Positions 18,437-27,657 of a DNA stretch of 64,000 nucleotides are shown here, in pieces. How positions within the stretch are numbered: the stretch's first letter is position 1; each line of letters starts with the position of its first letter. The position numbers and the translations under genes are program-made. Where the stretch lies: assembly GCF_963677065.1 (NCBI RefSeq), contig NZ_OY781872.1, positions 2,909,419 through 2,973,418 of the forward strand, in the 5' to 3' direction. The DNA comes from an uncultured Methanoregula sp. Lineage in GTDB: Archaea; Halobacteriota; Methanomicrobia; Methanomicrobiales; Methanospirillaceae. The notes beneath the pieces were generated by a model. The model made no database searches. It saw only the letters and a list, made by a program, of their open reading frames with translations, and had not been told where the DNA came from.

Positions 18437-19510
18437 ATGCTCTTCCTTTCAGAACAGGAGAAACAGGACTGGGCAGGATATGCAGAAGAGGTCCTCTCAA
18501 CATTTCCGGCGCCCGGCAAGTACGATGCGGAGATTCGCAGCAATCTTGTTCCGGCATTTCACTTTTATATCGGAACTATCCTTGCCGCGAGAGGGTTTGG
18601 CAGCGAAAGTCTCGCATGGCTGGAGACAGGAGTCCGCAGGGAAGAGGAAGGTCTCGCCTGCTGCTCGTTCCTTCTTGGATTTTTGAACCGGCACAACAAC
18701 CGGTTTGCAAAACCGGCAATAGTGTTCAAGGATCCCCGGCCGTTCATCCATTTCGCAAATTCCCCCGGTATGGTTGCAGCCCGACAGGAATTCATCCGGC
18801 AGTGCAGCCATACCCTTCCCGCATTTCACGAACCGGTCCGGTTCATGGATATCGGATGCGGCGACGGGGCACTGACGGCTGCCGTTCTCCTGAACCTGGC
18901 AGACACAGGAAAGATACGGGAAATCGATGAGATCCTCCTCATCGATCCCTCCCCGGCAATGACGGAACTTGCAGACTCGACCCTCCGGGCCGCATTCCCC
19001 GACACGGAGATCACCGTACGGAACGGACGTATCCAGGACTGCTCGGGTGACATCGGCCGCAGGTTCGACATTGCACTCAGCTCGTTTGCGTACCACCACA
19101 TGCCATTTGAAGAAAAACGGATCCACCTCTCCCGGCTCAAGCCCTGGATCGATCACTTCATCCTGTTCGATATGGAAGCCAACAATGATACCCCGCAGAA
19201 CTTCACGCCGGAGATTGCCCTCTCCGTGTACCAGTCGTACGGCCGGATCATGGATTTCGTCTGTTCCAACAATGCCCCGCCGGATCTTGTCAATGACTGC
19301 ATGGATTCGTTCCTCATGGCCGAGGTCATCTCGATCCTCACCGAGCCCCGGGGAACAAGGAGTGATTACCATATGCTCCGGAGCCAGTGGAACGCGCTCT
19401 TTTCCGAAGTCCTCGGGCCGGAATTTTCACGTTTGTGCGATTCATCGGCTTATTCCGATGAATACATGGCTATCCTTACCCTCCATTACGGCAGGAACAG
19501 CCGGCGCTGA
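18437..19510 (+). CDS. SAM-dependent class I methyltransferase
   Basis: This 357-residue protein has a helical N-terminal extension of about 125 residues and then a Rossmann-type methyltransferase domain with motif I FMDIGCGDGALTAAVL, EILLIDPSPAMTELA and ALSSFAYHHMPFEEKRIHLSRLKPW. The acceptor molecule is unknown. It lies upstream of, and in the same direction as, the siroheme-protein-like gene, 77 nt away, so the two may share a transcript. The gene's base composition does not differ from its neighbours. Confidence 0.8.
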   Translation: MLFLSEQEKQDWAGYAEEVLSTFPAPGKYDAEIRSNLVPAFHFYIGTILAARGFGSESLAWLETGVRREEEGLACCSFLLGFLNRHNNRFAKPAIVFKDPRPFIHFANSPGMVAARQEFIRQCSHTLPAFHEPVRFMDIGCGDGALTAAVLLNLADTGKIREIDEILLIDPSPAMTELADSTLRAAFPDTEITVRNGRIQDCSGDIGRRFDIALSSFAYHHMPFEEKRIHLSRLKPWIDHFILFDMEANNDTPQNFTPEIALSVYQSYGRIMDFVCSNNAPPDLVNDCMDSFLMAEVISILTEPRGTRSDYHMLRSQWNALFSEVLGPEFSRLCDSSAYSDEYMAILTLHYGRNSRR

Positions 19511-19587
19511 AATCCTGAAAACCGAAACCCGGGATCGGTTGTGGAGGGAGAGCAGGTTTTTTGAGAGCGCGGATAAAAACGTTATTC

Positions 19588-20271
19588 ATGGCAGATCATC
19601 CTGATGGCGCAATTCCCCAGCGCGATGGAAAGACCTATTCGGTGATGGCCAGGTCACCGGCCGGGCTTGTCACACCGGAACTTCTCGAGAAGATCGCTTC
19701 GATTGCCCGCAAATACCGGGTACCGGTGGTGAAGATCACCTCCGGCCAGCGCATTGCCCTGATTGGCATTGACCGGCCGGATGTTGAGGCGGTCCTTGAT
19801 GAACTTGGCCCGGACGCGGTCCGGAAGACCGGGCCCTGCATCCGCTTTGTCCAGTCCTGCCCGGGAATCCGGAACTGCAAGAACGGAACGCAGGACTCAC
19901 TTGGCCTTGCTCTTGCCCTGGAAGAGCGTTACCGCGAGAAACCATTCCCCGGCAAGATCAAGATCGGGATCTCGGGATGTCCCCGGTGCTGTGGCGAGAG
20001 CCATACCCGGGATATCGGGATCATGGGAACACCAAACGGGTGGACGCTTTTGTTCGGGGGAAACAATGGTACCCGGCCGCGGTTTGGCGATGTTCTCGCA
20101 AAGAATCTCTCAACTGCTGAGGTTCAGGATCTTGTCAGCCGGTTGCTCGACTATTACCAGCTGAATGCACAGTCAAAGGAGCGGTCCGCCCGGTTCATGG
20201 AACGGATCACGTTTGCGGGGATAAAGCACGATCTTTTGGATCTGGCCCCGTACATTCCTCCTGAGCACTAG
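19588..20271 (+). CDS. Small siroheme/4Fe-4S protein of the sulfite/nitrite reductase-like family
   Basis: This 227-residue protein is a compact version of the nitrite/sulfite reductase hemoprotein fold, related to the dissimilatory sulfite reductase-like proteins of methanogens. It keeps the N-terminal ferredoxin-like half (SVMARSPAGLVTPELLEKIASIARKY, then KITSGQRIAL) and the cluster motif: C91 and C97 (CPGIRNC) with C131 and C135 (GCPRCCGES), a C-x5-C plus C-x3-C arrangement that binds siroheme and a 4Fe-4S cluster. The ATG at 19588 is preferred over a TTG at 19561. No electron-transfer subunit is adjacent. Substrate and role are unknown. Confidence 0.85.
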   Translation: MADHPDGAIPQRDGKTYSVMARSPAGLVTPELLEKIASIARKYRVPVVKITSGQRIALIGIDRPDVEAVLDELGPDAVRKTGPCIRFVQSCPGIRNCKNGTQDSLGLALALEERYREKPFPGKIKIGISGCPRCCGESHTRDIGIMGTPNGWTLLFGGNNGTRPRFGDVLAKNLSTAEVQDLVSRLLDYYQLNAQSKERSARFMERITFAGIKHDLLDLAPYIPPEH

Positions 20272-20378
20272 CTGCCGGCGGGCTTGGGCTCTCTCCATGA
20301 ACGGGTTCAACTTCCCAGTCTTTTTATACCCGATCACCCCAACCAAGAGTAACGAGAGATCCTTTGGGAGACCCGAAC

Positions 20379-21026
20379 ATGACTGGACCAGCAAATGAAA
20401 AAAAGCCCTTTGTCCGGCTTGGACGCTTCATCGCCTGCCTGACCATCGCATCCTGCATCCTTTTCGGGATGTGCGGGGTTTCTGCCTTGAATAGTGTGGG
20501 ACAGGTTCCGCAGCCGCCCACGAATTCCTATTCGGATACCGGGGGAATCCAGCTCTGGACCACCCCGGGAGATGCGTACGTTGAAGTTGTCCCGGCCAAC
20601 GGGGCCATGTCGTATGGCGGGTGGACGAACTCGGCTGGTTCTTACACGCTGTCCGATATCCCGGCGTACGTCACGTACCAGATTATTGTAACGAAAGCGG
20701 GTTACCGTCCGTACTCGACAACCCTGTACGTGAGCCCGCATATCTATGCAGAGACTCACCCGGAGCTCCAGATCGATATGCCTGACCCCGGGAATCTCGA
20801 CATATCGATCACCCCGTACGGGGGAACGATCTGTATCGATGGCGGGCAGTGCGAGACCTACCCGCTGGACACGGGCGGCGAACTGAGCCGTCAGGTGAGG
20901 ACCCTTGCAGGCGACCAGTACCACACAGTCACCGTGGTCCTGAACGGGTACCGCCCGTTCTCGCAGGATGTCTGGGTGCCGGCCGGCGACTATGGGCGCC
21001 TCAAGGCAACGCTGCAGCGCCTGTGA
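20379..21026 (+). CDS. Secreted PEGA-domain protein
   Basis: This 215-residue protein has an N-terminal signal-like hydrophobic segment (about residues 16-33, ending near VSALNS) and two beta-sandwich repeats. The first includes AGSYTLSDIPAYVTYQIIVTKAGYRPYS, and the second, shorter one HTVTVVLNGYRPFSQDVWVPAG; both resemble PEGA domains of archaeal and bacterial surface proteins. The ATG at 20379 follows GGGAG at 20366-20370; an upstream TTG at 20364 is less likely. It is probably exported and sits at or outside the cell surface. Confidence 0.75.
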   Translation: MTGPANEKKPFVRLGRFIACLTIASCILFGMCGVSALNSVGQVPQPPTNSYSDTGGIQLWTTPGDAYVEVVPANGAMSYGGWTNSAGSYTLSDIPAYVTYQIIVTKAGYRPYSTTLYVSPHIYAETHPELQIDMPDPGNLDISITPYGGTICIDGGQCETYPLDTGGELSRQVRTLAGDQYHTVTVVLNGYRPFSQDVWVPAGDYGRLKATLQRL

Positions 21027-21300
21027 TCCGGCAGGGCCAAAAATTCTCTTTTTTCCGCTTCACGTATCCCGACATCCACGAATAATAACCGGTCTTTGCT
21101 TCCATGAAAGGCCATAGCACAATCACTATCCGGATAGTCCCCGTTTTTAACCGGAGTGCCAGTTTGTACGAATGCTGCTGCTCTGCTGAGCGGGATTCTG
21201 GTTTTCAGATATCCGGCGATACCGGCGGCATAAAGATCCGGATCGGGTAAAAAACTGCGAGAAATATGCAGATCCCCTTCACGGGGTAAGGCCTAAGCAA

Positions 21301-21591
21301 TTATTCCTTTATATTGTCTGCAGGATTCCGGTCACGGATATTGTTGAAGTACCCGGTACCATGACAGGACGGGCAGGTAATTTTCGGGGTTACGACCGTT
21401 CTTCCGGAACCCCAGCAATGGCCGCACGGTTTGGGCGGATCGGCAATGGTATTTTTTCCGGCGCCGCCGCAGACCGGGCACGAGGTCCCGGACAGGATAT
21501 CGTGTCCGGACCCGGCACAGAATGCGCAGGATCGTTCGATCAGGTTCGAATGAAAAAGAAGTTTCTTCGCATTCTCGTTCATCATTTGCAT
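21301..21591 (-). CDS. DnaJ-type zinc-finger-only protein
   Basis: This protein of about 96 residues consists mainly of repeated CxxCxGxG-like knuckles: CAFCAGSG, CPVCGGAG, CGHCWGSG and CPSCHGTG. These four knuckles match the zinc-binding centre of DnaJ, but no J domain is present. The start is uncertain. ATG 21591 (MQMMNENAKK) or ATG 21582 is preferred because residues upstream in the longer frame to 21750 look non-native. Similar stand-alone zinc-finger proteins in archaea may bind peptides or partner chaperones. The function is not known. Confidence 0.65.
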   Translation of the reverse strand: MQMMNENAKKLLFHSNLIERSCAFCAGSGHDILSGTSCPVCGGAGKNTIADPPKPCGHCWGSGRTVVTPKITCPSCHGTGYFNNIRDRNPADNIKE

Positions 21592-21929
21592 TGGATTATT
21601 CTCAGGTTCAAATATAGGTTTGGAATTTCTCCTGAAAAATTTCTCAGGGTTCCTTAAGGAACGCCAGAGGAAACTGACACAGAACCGGTTGCTCCGGACA
21701 AGGATGCCACACTCACCGGTACGGCATCGGCATATTTCATCCGGATGCAATTCCAGGGGGGGGCAAACCGTGGATAACCGGCAGGGCCCTGGATCTCTAT
21801 CGTCCTTTCGGGGCAGTTTGCCAATCAGTGCAGGCAGGTACTATTTCAAAGCTGAATTCAATGTATACACGACCAGAACGTTCTTGGCATCAGGATGTTG
21901 AGAACCACTCATTGAACGGAGCAATCGAA
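21592..21929. other. 338-nt region between zinc-finger gene and repeat-rich gene
   Basis: The interval is divergent between the DnaJ-like gene and the arginine-rich gene. No additional gene is supported. The only notable element is the ribosome binding site GGAG at about 21918-21921 for the gene starting at 21930. Confidence 0.3.
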
Positions 21930-22766
21930 ATGGCAACCGGGTCCAGGCAGCAGACCAATACATCCCAGCCCGGGCGTAAAAAGCAACAACGCCCCATGCA
22001 TACCACAACTCGTACCCCACGGCGATCTGAAGGGGATAGACCGGAACGCAAACAGGAACGGAGTCCACGAAGAAATGAGGGGGCACGACCAGAACGCAGA
22101 CCGGAAAGATCTCCGCGAAAATCTGAAGGCGACAGACCGGAACGTAAACAGGAACGGAGTCCACGGAGAAATGACGGTCCGCGATCTGAACGCAGACCGG
22201 AAAGATCTCCACGAAAATCCGAAGGGGACAGACCGGAACGAAAACAGGAGCGGAGTCCACGGAGAAATGACGGTCCGCGATCTGAACGCAGACCGGAAAG
22301 ATCCCCACGAAAATCCGAAGGGGACAGACCGGAACGTAAACAGGAACGGAGTCCACGAAGAAATGAGGGGGCACGACCAGAACGCAAACCGGAAAGATCC
22401 CCACGAAAATCTGAAGGAGACAGACCGGAACGTAAACAGGAACGGAGTCCACGAAGAAATGACGGTCCGCGATCTGAACGCAGACCGGAAAGATCCCCAC
22501 GAAAATCTGAAGGGGACAGACCGGAACGTAAACAGGAACACACTTTCCGGAAGACTGAAGGATCCGGGCAGGTGCGAAACTCCGGGCAAACCACCGGAAG
22601 AACCGGACCAGGCAGATCCGAACGGGCCCGGAACAACAAAGACCAGGCCGGCCGGGCCGGAGATACCGGTACCCGGTCGGGGAAGGTCGCAAAAGCAGAA
22701 GTTACCAAAGGAAGCAGAAGGATCGGATCATTCGTCGTATTCGGGGCAAAGAAAACCCACCGGTAA
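21930..22766 (+). CDS. Arginine/serine-rich low-complexity repeat protein
   Basis: This highly basic 278-residue protein is built from a 32-residue unit repeated five times plus a partial sixth. Each unit has two 16-residue halves, resembling GDRPERKQERSPRRNE and GARPERRPERSPRKSE. The RSPR motifs and alternating charged residues recall RS/RG-rich RNA-binding tails. A short unique C-terminus ends ASRRIGSFVVFG-like (KGSRRIGSFVVFGAKKTHR). ATG 21930 has GGAG 8 nt upstream. No fold is expected; disorder and nucleic-acid or rRNA binding are plausible. The repeat keeps all six frames open, so this frame is chosen from its start signal and the in-frame repeat. Confidence 0.6.
   Translation: MATGSRQQTNTSQPGRKKQQRPMHTTTRTPRRSEGDRPERKQERSPRRNEGARPERRPERSPRKSEGDRPERKQERSPRRNDGPRSERRPERSPRKSEGDRPERKQERSPRRNDGPRSERRPERSPRKSEGDRPERKQERSPRRNEGARPERKPERSPRKSEGDRPERKQERSPRRNDGPRSERRPERSPRKSEGDRPERKQEHTFRKTEGSGQVRNSGQTTGRTGPGRSERARNNKDQAGRAGDTGTRSGKVAKAEVTKGSRRIGSFVVFGAKKTHR
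22032..22536 (+). repeat. Tandem 96-bp repeat inside the arginine-rich gene
   Basis: Five copies begin at 22032, 22128, 22224, 22320 and 22416, with a partial sixth from 22512. Copies alternate between two variants in the second half-unit (GARPER and GPRSER types), a pattern expected from slippage or unequal recombination. The period is divisible by three, so copy number can change without loss of frame. Confidence 0.85.
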
Positions 22767-22875
22767 CCGCGCAATACCAATCAGCTGATCTCAAACGAGC
22801 AGCAACCTGCCGGTCGGGGGCATGCCGGGCCCCAAAAAAGATCCCCCGGCAGAACCGGCTCCCGCAGGGTAATTG

Positions 22876-23256
22876 TCAGAATCCGCGGATTTTTACCAGA
22901 GCCTCGGCTGCTTTTCCCCGGGTTATTTCATCCGGATCCTTCAGGGCCAGGCTGAGCGCATCGGTCGCTGCCTCGGATTTTATCTCGCCAAGCGCCCATG
23001 CAGCCCCGTGACGGACCCAGGGATGGGGATCTTTCAGGGCGGCAATCAGCGGCTTAACAGCAATTTCCGATTTGCGGTGCCCGAGTTCCCCGGCAGCAGC
23101 GGAACGGACCAGTTCGCTCGGATTCTTAAGTTCCCGGATCAGCTGGTCGATGGATTGTTCAGCAGGGATGTCCGAAGGTGCTGCAGTATCCGGACCGGCG
23201 GATCCGGCCATATCCCGGGCAGGCATCTTTGGCTTCTTTTTGATTTTTGAAACCAT
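22876..23256 (-). CDS. HEAT-repeat (PBS lyase-like) protein
   Basis: This 126-residue protein has a lysine-rich, probably disordered N-terminus followed by about three short alpha-helical HEAT repeats: RELKNPSELVRSAAAGELGH, ALKDPHPWVRHGAAWALGE and LALKDPDEITRGKAAEALVK. Such repeats form protein-interaction scaffolds and occur in phycobilin-lyase-related and many archaeal proteins. No catalytic motif is visible. It stands alone, convergent with the arginine-rich gene. Confidence 0.82.
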   Translation of the reverse strand: MVSKIKKKPKMPARDMAGSAGPDTAAPSDIPAEQSIDQLIRELKNPSELVRSAAAGELGHRKSEIAVKPLIAALKDPHPWVRHGAAWALGEIKSEAATDALSLALKDPDEITRGKAAEALVKIRGF

Positions 23257-23542
23257 CGTAGATCACAACCATTGGGTAAAACGCCCTATGTATGACGGAT
23301 ATCGGGAGAGAAGAGAAAGGTTCCTGGAATCTTATACGGTCTTGGATGGCTTTGAACGGTCATATCCGGGCAGGGCATGTGGATATCTATCCATGATATA
23401 TTTAGAGATTTGCACGCCATGGATTCATGCAAAAAAACAAAAAAAACAGAGAGAAGGCAAAGAATCTCCGGTTTTTCAATCGGGCAGCAGCCCGGGTACG
23501 TTGACGGAACCGGACACCGGAAATTTGGTCTCACCACAGGTC

Positions 23543-24427
23543 CTACCGATCCCGGTCTTTTTCCTTCCGGGATGAGAGGAACCGGTCCATCCGGCCGACC
23601 AGCCGCTCGCAATGGATCTTTGTCGACGGCAGGAGCCAGGGCATGAACCGGGTTGTGATGACCGCAGCCGTGAGCATCTTGGAGCCGAGATGATTCTCCC
23701 GGCCGATGACTTTTCCCCTGCCATGCCGGAGTTCGTCAAGAAATTGTGCCGGATCTGAAGATCTCGTGCAAGTCACCGAACTGCCCAGGTCAAATATCAC
23801 ATGACCGTCCGATCCACCGGTGGGGGGAAGGCCGAGCCGGGTTGCAAGGGAGATGGCCCGGATATTCTCCCCCCGGGCCATATTGGCGCAGATACCCTCG
23901 ATGAGATCGCACTTCCGGTAAAGCGACTCATCCAGGTAGCCTTTCTCAACGCATTTTCCCAGGCCCGAATTGAAGAGGAGATACCCGTAGGGATGGGCCG
24001 GGGCCCGGAGGCAGGAGTATCCTCCCGCGGCTTCAAGCACCTCCCGGGTGGTGATGGTGGTGAGCATCCACGGGCTCTCCCGCCGGCGCTCTTTGATATG
24101 CCGGACAAAAAAATCCTCAAGATCGCGGGGGGAGTAAAAGTACACAAGGATGTGCGGGCCATCGCAGGTGCTGATCTCGATACCCGGGATGACGAGGAGA
24201 TCCGATCGCTCCCTGCACGCGGCAAGGGCGCCGGAGATCTCGTTGTGATCGGTCACGGCACAGCCGGCCCCGTTCTTCCGTATCGTCCGGAGCAGGGACG
24301 CGATACTCACCGAGCTGTCCGTATGGGTTGTATGGAAATGCAGATCGGCCGGATAAAAACCTTCGGCCCGGATCCGGGCCGGGTACGGCCGGGCAAACCG
24401 GACATTTGGGGATTCACGGGCGGTCAT
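23543..24427 (-). CDS. PHP-domain metal-dependent phosphoesterase
   Basis: This 294-residue protein is a PHP-fold phosphoesterase. Metal-binding signatures are present in order: DLHFHTTHTDSSVS, VTDHNEISGAL, IPGIEISTCDGPHIL, a later HPYGYLL and a GGSDGHVIFDLGSS near the C-terminus. Similar archaeal proteins hydrolyse nucleoside or sugar phosphates, or act on RNA ends; the substrate is unknown. It ends 40 nt before the preceding coordinate of the cardiolipin synthase-like gene (both minus strand), which suggests one transcript. Confidence 0.88.
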   Translation of the reverse strand: MTARESPNVRFARPYPARIRAEGFYPADLHFHTTHTDSSVSIASLLRTIRKNGAGCAVTDHNEISGALAACRERSDLLVIPGIEISTCDGPHILVYFYSPRDLEDFFVRHIKERRRESPWMLTTITTREVLEAAGGYSCLRAPAHPYGYLLFNSGLGKCVEKGYLDESLYRKCDLIEGICANMARGENIRAISLATRLGLPPTGGSDGHVIFDLGSSVTCTRSSDPAQFLDELRHGRGKVIGRENHLGSKMLTAAVITTRFMPWLLPSTKIHCERLVGRMDRFLSSRKEKDRDR

Positions 24428-24467
24428 GCCGGTCTCCGGAAAAACGGTAAATTAGAATGGCGGGTCA

Positions 24468-25907
24468 TCAGAGCACCGGGGAGAAGAGCCGTGCAACCGG
24501 CTCCCAGATCTTCTCCATGAGCGGCCGTTTCTCAAGCGATTCGGGCGTGATCTCGGTTGAGTGTTTCAGGTCCTCCTCAAAGATCTCCCGGAGTTTCCTT
24601 GCATATCCCGGATTGTAGATCAGGGCATTGGTCTCGAAGTTGAGCTTGAAACTCCGGACATCCCAGTTCGCGCTCCCGACCGAGGCCACGAGGCCGTCGA
24701 TGACAAGCGTCTTTGCATGGATGAAACCCTCATCGTACGTGTATGCCTTCACCCCCGCATCGAGCAGGTCCCGGATGAACGCATGATTCACCGAGTAAAC
24801 GAACATGTGGTCGGGTTTGCAGGGGATCATGATCTTCACATCGATGCCTGACTGCGCAGCCAGGCGCAGGGCATCGATCAGGCTTGCGTCCGGCACAAAA
24901 TACGGGGTCTGGATGTAGACAGATTCCGTAGCGGTATTGATCAGGTGCAGGTACGCGAGCTTGATCTGGTTGTGCCGGTGATCCGGGCCGCTTGATACGA
25001 TCTGGACAACAGCGGAACCGGTGCCGCCGGTCTTTGGAAAATACCTCTGAGACATCTCCACCGGATCTTTTGATGCATAATTCCAGTCCATGAGGAAACG
25101 CACTTCCAGCAGGTGGGCTGCGTCGCCATCGATCTTCACGTGGGTGTCCCGCCAGAACCCGAGCTCCTTTCTCCCCACGTACTCGTCGCCGACATTGAAC
25201 CCGCCGCAGAACGCGGTCTTCCCGTCGATGACAACGATCTTCCGGTGATTCCGGTTGTTGAACCGGAAGTTGATGAACCGGAAAAAGCCCGGGAAGAAGA
25301 CCGCTTTTCTGCCCCCGGCATCGATGAACGGTTTCCAGAAGGAGGGGGGAACTACCGAGAAAGGAAGGCCGTCGACAAGGACCCGGACCTCCACGCCCTC
25401 CTTTGCCTTCTTTGTGAGGTGAGAGACCATCTCTGCGCCCAGGCCATCGGGCGATATGTAATAATACTCGACATGGACAAAGTTTTTTGCCCCGTCGATA
25501 GCAGCAAAGAGGGCCGCAAACTTGTCATGCCCGTTTGTGTAGATCTCGATATTGTTATTGTCCGAGACAACGGCGCGGTTGCTGACAAGAAGCATCCGGA
25601 TGACCCGCAAAAATTTGTTCTCCCGCTCGTCCGTGCTCAGGTTCTCGAGCCGTGCAACTTCACTGAGCTGACCTGCAACCAGATCCTGGACCTTCCTGTC
25701 GTCTTCTGCCTTGATCCGGAAGAGCCGGGCCCGGTAAAAGTTCTGCCCGAAGGCAAGGTAGAAGAGGAACCCGAGAACAGGGATGAAGACTAAAAGCGTG
25801 AGCCAGGCAAGGGCGATCTCCGGGCTCTTGCGTTCAAAAAAAACAATGCTGATGCCAAAACAGATGTTCAGGATCAGGATGATAAAGACTATCAGGTCCA
25901 CGGCCAT
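24468..25907 (-). CDS. Phospholipase D-type phosphatidyl transferase (cardiolipin synthase-like)
   Basis: This 479-residue protein has two N-terminal membrane helices (about residues 5-25 and 36-55), a linker, and two HKD motifs: NHRKIVVIDGKTAFCGGFN near the middle and HAKTLVIDGLVASVGSANWD near the C-terminus. This is the layout of bacterial-type cardiolipin synthase (ClsA). In archaea the enzyme would join polar ether lipids, for instance making archaeal cardiolipin analogues. It lies just upstream of the PHP gene on the same strand. Confidence 0.88.
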   Translation of the reverse strand: MAVDLIVFIILILNICFGISIVFFERKSPEIALAWLTLLVFIPVLGFLFYLAFGQNFYRARLFRIKAEDDRKVQDLVAGQLSEVARLENLSTDERENKFLRVIRMLLVSNRAVVSDNNNIEIYTNGHDKFAALFAAIDGAKNFVHVEYYYISPDGLGAEMVSHLTKKAKEGVEVRVLVDGLPFSVVPPSFWKPFIDAGGRKAVFFPGFFRFINFRFNNRNHRKIVVIDGKTAFCGGFNVGDEYVGRKELGFWRDTHVKIDGDAAHLLEVRFLMDWNYASKDPVEMSQRYFPKTGGTGSAVVQIVSSGPDHRHNQIKLAYLHLINTATESVYIQTPYFVPDASLIDALRLAAQSGIDVKIMIPCKPDHMFVYSVNHAFIRDLLDAGVKAYTYDEGFIHAKTLVIDGLVASVGSANWDVRSFKLNFETNALIYNPGYARKLREIFEEDLKHSTEITPESLEKRPLMEKIWEPVARLFSPVL

Positions 25908-26138
25908 GGTACCGGACTTTGTCCGTCTGGGGTATCAACATTCTCTTTTGTTTTGAATGCCCGCTGCCCGCCATTTCACGTCCGGCCGGGCCCCGTACGC
26001 GAGTCTCCCTTTGGAAAGAACAGATCCCAATCGCCCGTTAAAACGGGTCCGCATATGATCACTGCAGAATTTCCTGGTGCGATCAATAAAAAATCTTTAT
26101 CCCCGTTATCATTGAATCAGTACCATAGCTGCAGAACT

Positions 26139-26453
26139 ATGATAAACCTGAAAATTCCGCCGGAAAAAGCAATTCTCCTGCTCAACGAAAGGATCGAGGC
26201 TGTACAAACGATCGAGAAAAACGCATATGGTCCGGAATATTACGGTTTTGTCCGCTGGTGCTCGAAAACCTATGCTGCAATCGATGAGATCTATGCACCC
26301 GGGGACATCCATCCCGAAGATATCCGATCGCTCGGGCTCCAGAACTGTTCCTGCAATGCTGAGATGAAAGCGCTGATCCTGATCGAAGCCTACCATGCCC
26401 GGCTGTCGGATTATATCCGGGAAATTGAAGATGCGATGAAGGCGCAGGAGTAA
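26139..26453 (+). CDS. Small hypothetical alpha-helical protein
   Basis: This 104-residue protein is not recognised. It reads like a small helical protein, with NLKIPPEKAILLLNERIEAVQTIEK at the N-terminus, a central YYGFVRWCSKTYAAIDEIY and IEAYHARLSDYIREIEDAM at the end. ATG 26139 is preferred because the longer upstream frame starting at 25953 is proline-rich and unlike a domain. A TATA-like CTTTAT about 45 nt upstream may drive it. The region upstream of it is short and gene-free. Confidence 0.6.
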   Translation: MINLKIPPEKAILLLNERIEAVQTIEKNAYGPEYYGFVRWCSKTYAAIDEIYAPGDIHPEDIRSLGLQNCSCNAEMKALILIEAYHARLSDYIREIEDAMKAQE

Positions 26454-26706
26454 GAATACCGGTATTGTCCGGAAAAAGGAATAAAAATCCGCAAGGCCGG
26501 TGACCGCCCATCTGCCGGGAGTCTTGGGCCCGGGGTCAGCAATTCCGGCAGGGGGGCGGATTGGCCCGCGGATCCTTCGTTGCAGAGAATAAATTCCCCG
26601 ATCAGACCGGCCCTGCCGGGCTTGCAGGATCCCTGCCAGACAGGTACCATTTATTGCCCTTGTTACAGAATATCGTGATACCAAAATATACAGTCGGGAG
26701 GGAAAG

Positions 26707-27126
26707 ATGCACTGCAAAATGATTGGTTCAACCTGCATAATCCGTATCGATCGCGGGGAAGAGATCGTAAGTACACTGAGACAATTCTGCACGGAACATG
26801 AGATCACGCTTGGCACCGTCCAGGGTATTGGTGCGGTCAACAACGTGACGATCGGGCTCTTCGAAACTGCGACAAAAGTGTATCACACAACGACATTATC
26901 AGGAGACCACGAGATCACATCCCTCCTTGGGAATATCACAACCCTTGAAGGCAAACCCTACCTCCATCTCCATGCAACCGTCTCCGATGCAGCGTACCAA
27001 ACCTTCGGAGGCCACCTGACGAGTGCTGTTGTCAGCGGGACGTGCGAGGTATTTATTCATAAAATTGAAGGACAGGTCGGGCGGATGTTCGATGACGATG
27101 TCGGGCTGAATGTGTTTTGTATATAA
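26707..27126 (+). CDS. PPC (DUF296) domain protein
   Basis: This 139-residue protein is a PPC domain, which forms trimers and is found alone in prokaryotes and fused to AT-hook DNA-binding motifs in plants. Characteristic segments include CIIRIDRGEEIVSTLRQFCTEHEITLGTVQGIGAVNN, EITSLLGNITTLEGKPYLHLHATVSD, the conserved GHLTSAVVSGTCEVFI. The histidine-rich LHLHA part is typical. No DNA-binding motif is visible. The function of prokaryotic forms is unclear; DNA or ligand binding has been suggested for the family. Confidence 0.9.
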   Translation: MHCKMIGSTCIIRIDRGEEIVSTLRQFCTEHEITLGTVQGIGAVNNVTIGLFETATKVYHTTTLSGDHEITSLLGNITTLEGKPYLHLHATVSDAAYQTFGGHLTSAVVSGTCEVFIHKIEGQVGRMFDDDVGLNVFCI

Positions 27127-27657
27127 ACCAATTTTTCATAAAAAAACTAAAAAGGATGGATGTTCCGCCGAGAAAAATTAAAAATGAGATTATTGGAGCT
27201 GATTCCTTTCAGGAACTGTATTTTCCACACGTATTCATCCAGTGGATATCCCAAGAGCAGATGATGTCCTGAATTGGCCTGGATTTTCCGAAAACCACCC
27301 TGACCCGGCATTCGGGACAACCGGCAAAGAAACAGCCGGCTTACGGAACCCCGCAAAAAATTTTCTTCCCCGGATATCGACCCGTTTCCCTTTTCCGGTT
27401 CAGCCCTGACTGCCAGAAACGTTACCATATCTTTTCATTTCTTTTCCGGAATAAAAACAAAAATGGGGCATACAGATTTATTATATTTGTTAAAACTCTT
27501 ATAATGCTCAAACTTGAGCAAATATGAGAAAATTTTAGCATAAAAACGCAAATATTTAGTTTTACATTGAGATTGCAATAGAAAAGAGCATATATGTTAG
27601 AAGTTGATACTATCCACAAGGGCTTTGGAATTACCGAAAGTCCGCTTTAGGCGAAAT
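27127..27657 (+). promoter_or_regulatory. AT-rich upstream region and promoter of the archaellin gene
   Basis: This 531-nt gap holds no supported gene. Its last 200 nt are strongly AT-rich. A perfect 14-nt inverted repeat, GCTCAA-AC-TTGAGC, lies at 27506-27519 and is a candidate regulator site. A TATA box is at 27589-27596 (ATATAT core), about 62 nt before the ATG at 27658. Confidence 0.5.

Noticed and set aside
21125..21138. 14-nt palindrome ACTATCCGGATAGT between convergent genes
   Set aside because: It has no promoter or gene start near it, so a regulatory role is not supported.
22032..22536. Regular repeats as a CRISPR array
   Set aside because: Units are contiguous 96-bp in-frame repeats without unique spacers, and no cas genes are present.
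21841..22780. Long minus-strand frames (up to 296 codons) over the arginine-rich gene
   Set aside because: They are open only because the 96-bp repeat has no stops in any frame; no start signal is seen.
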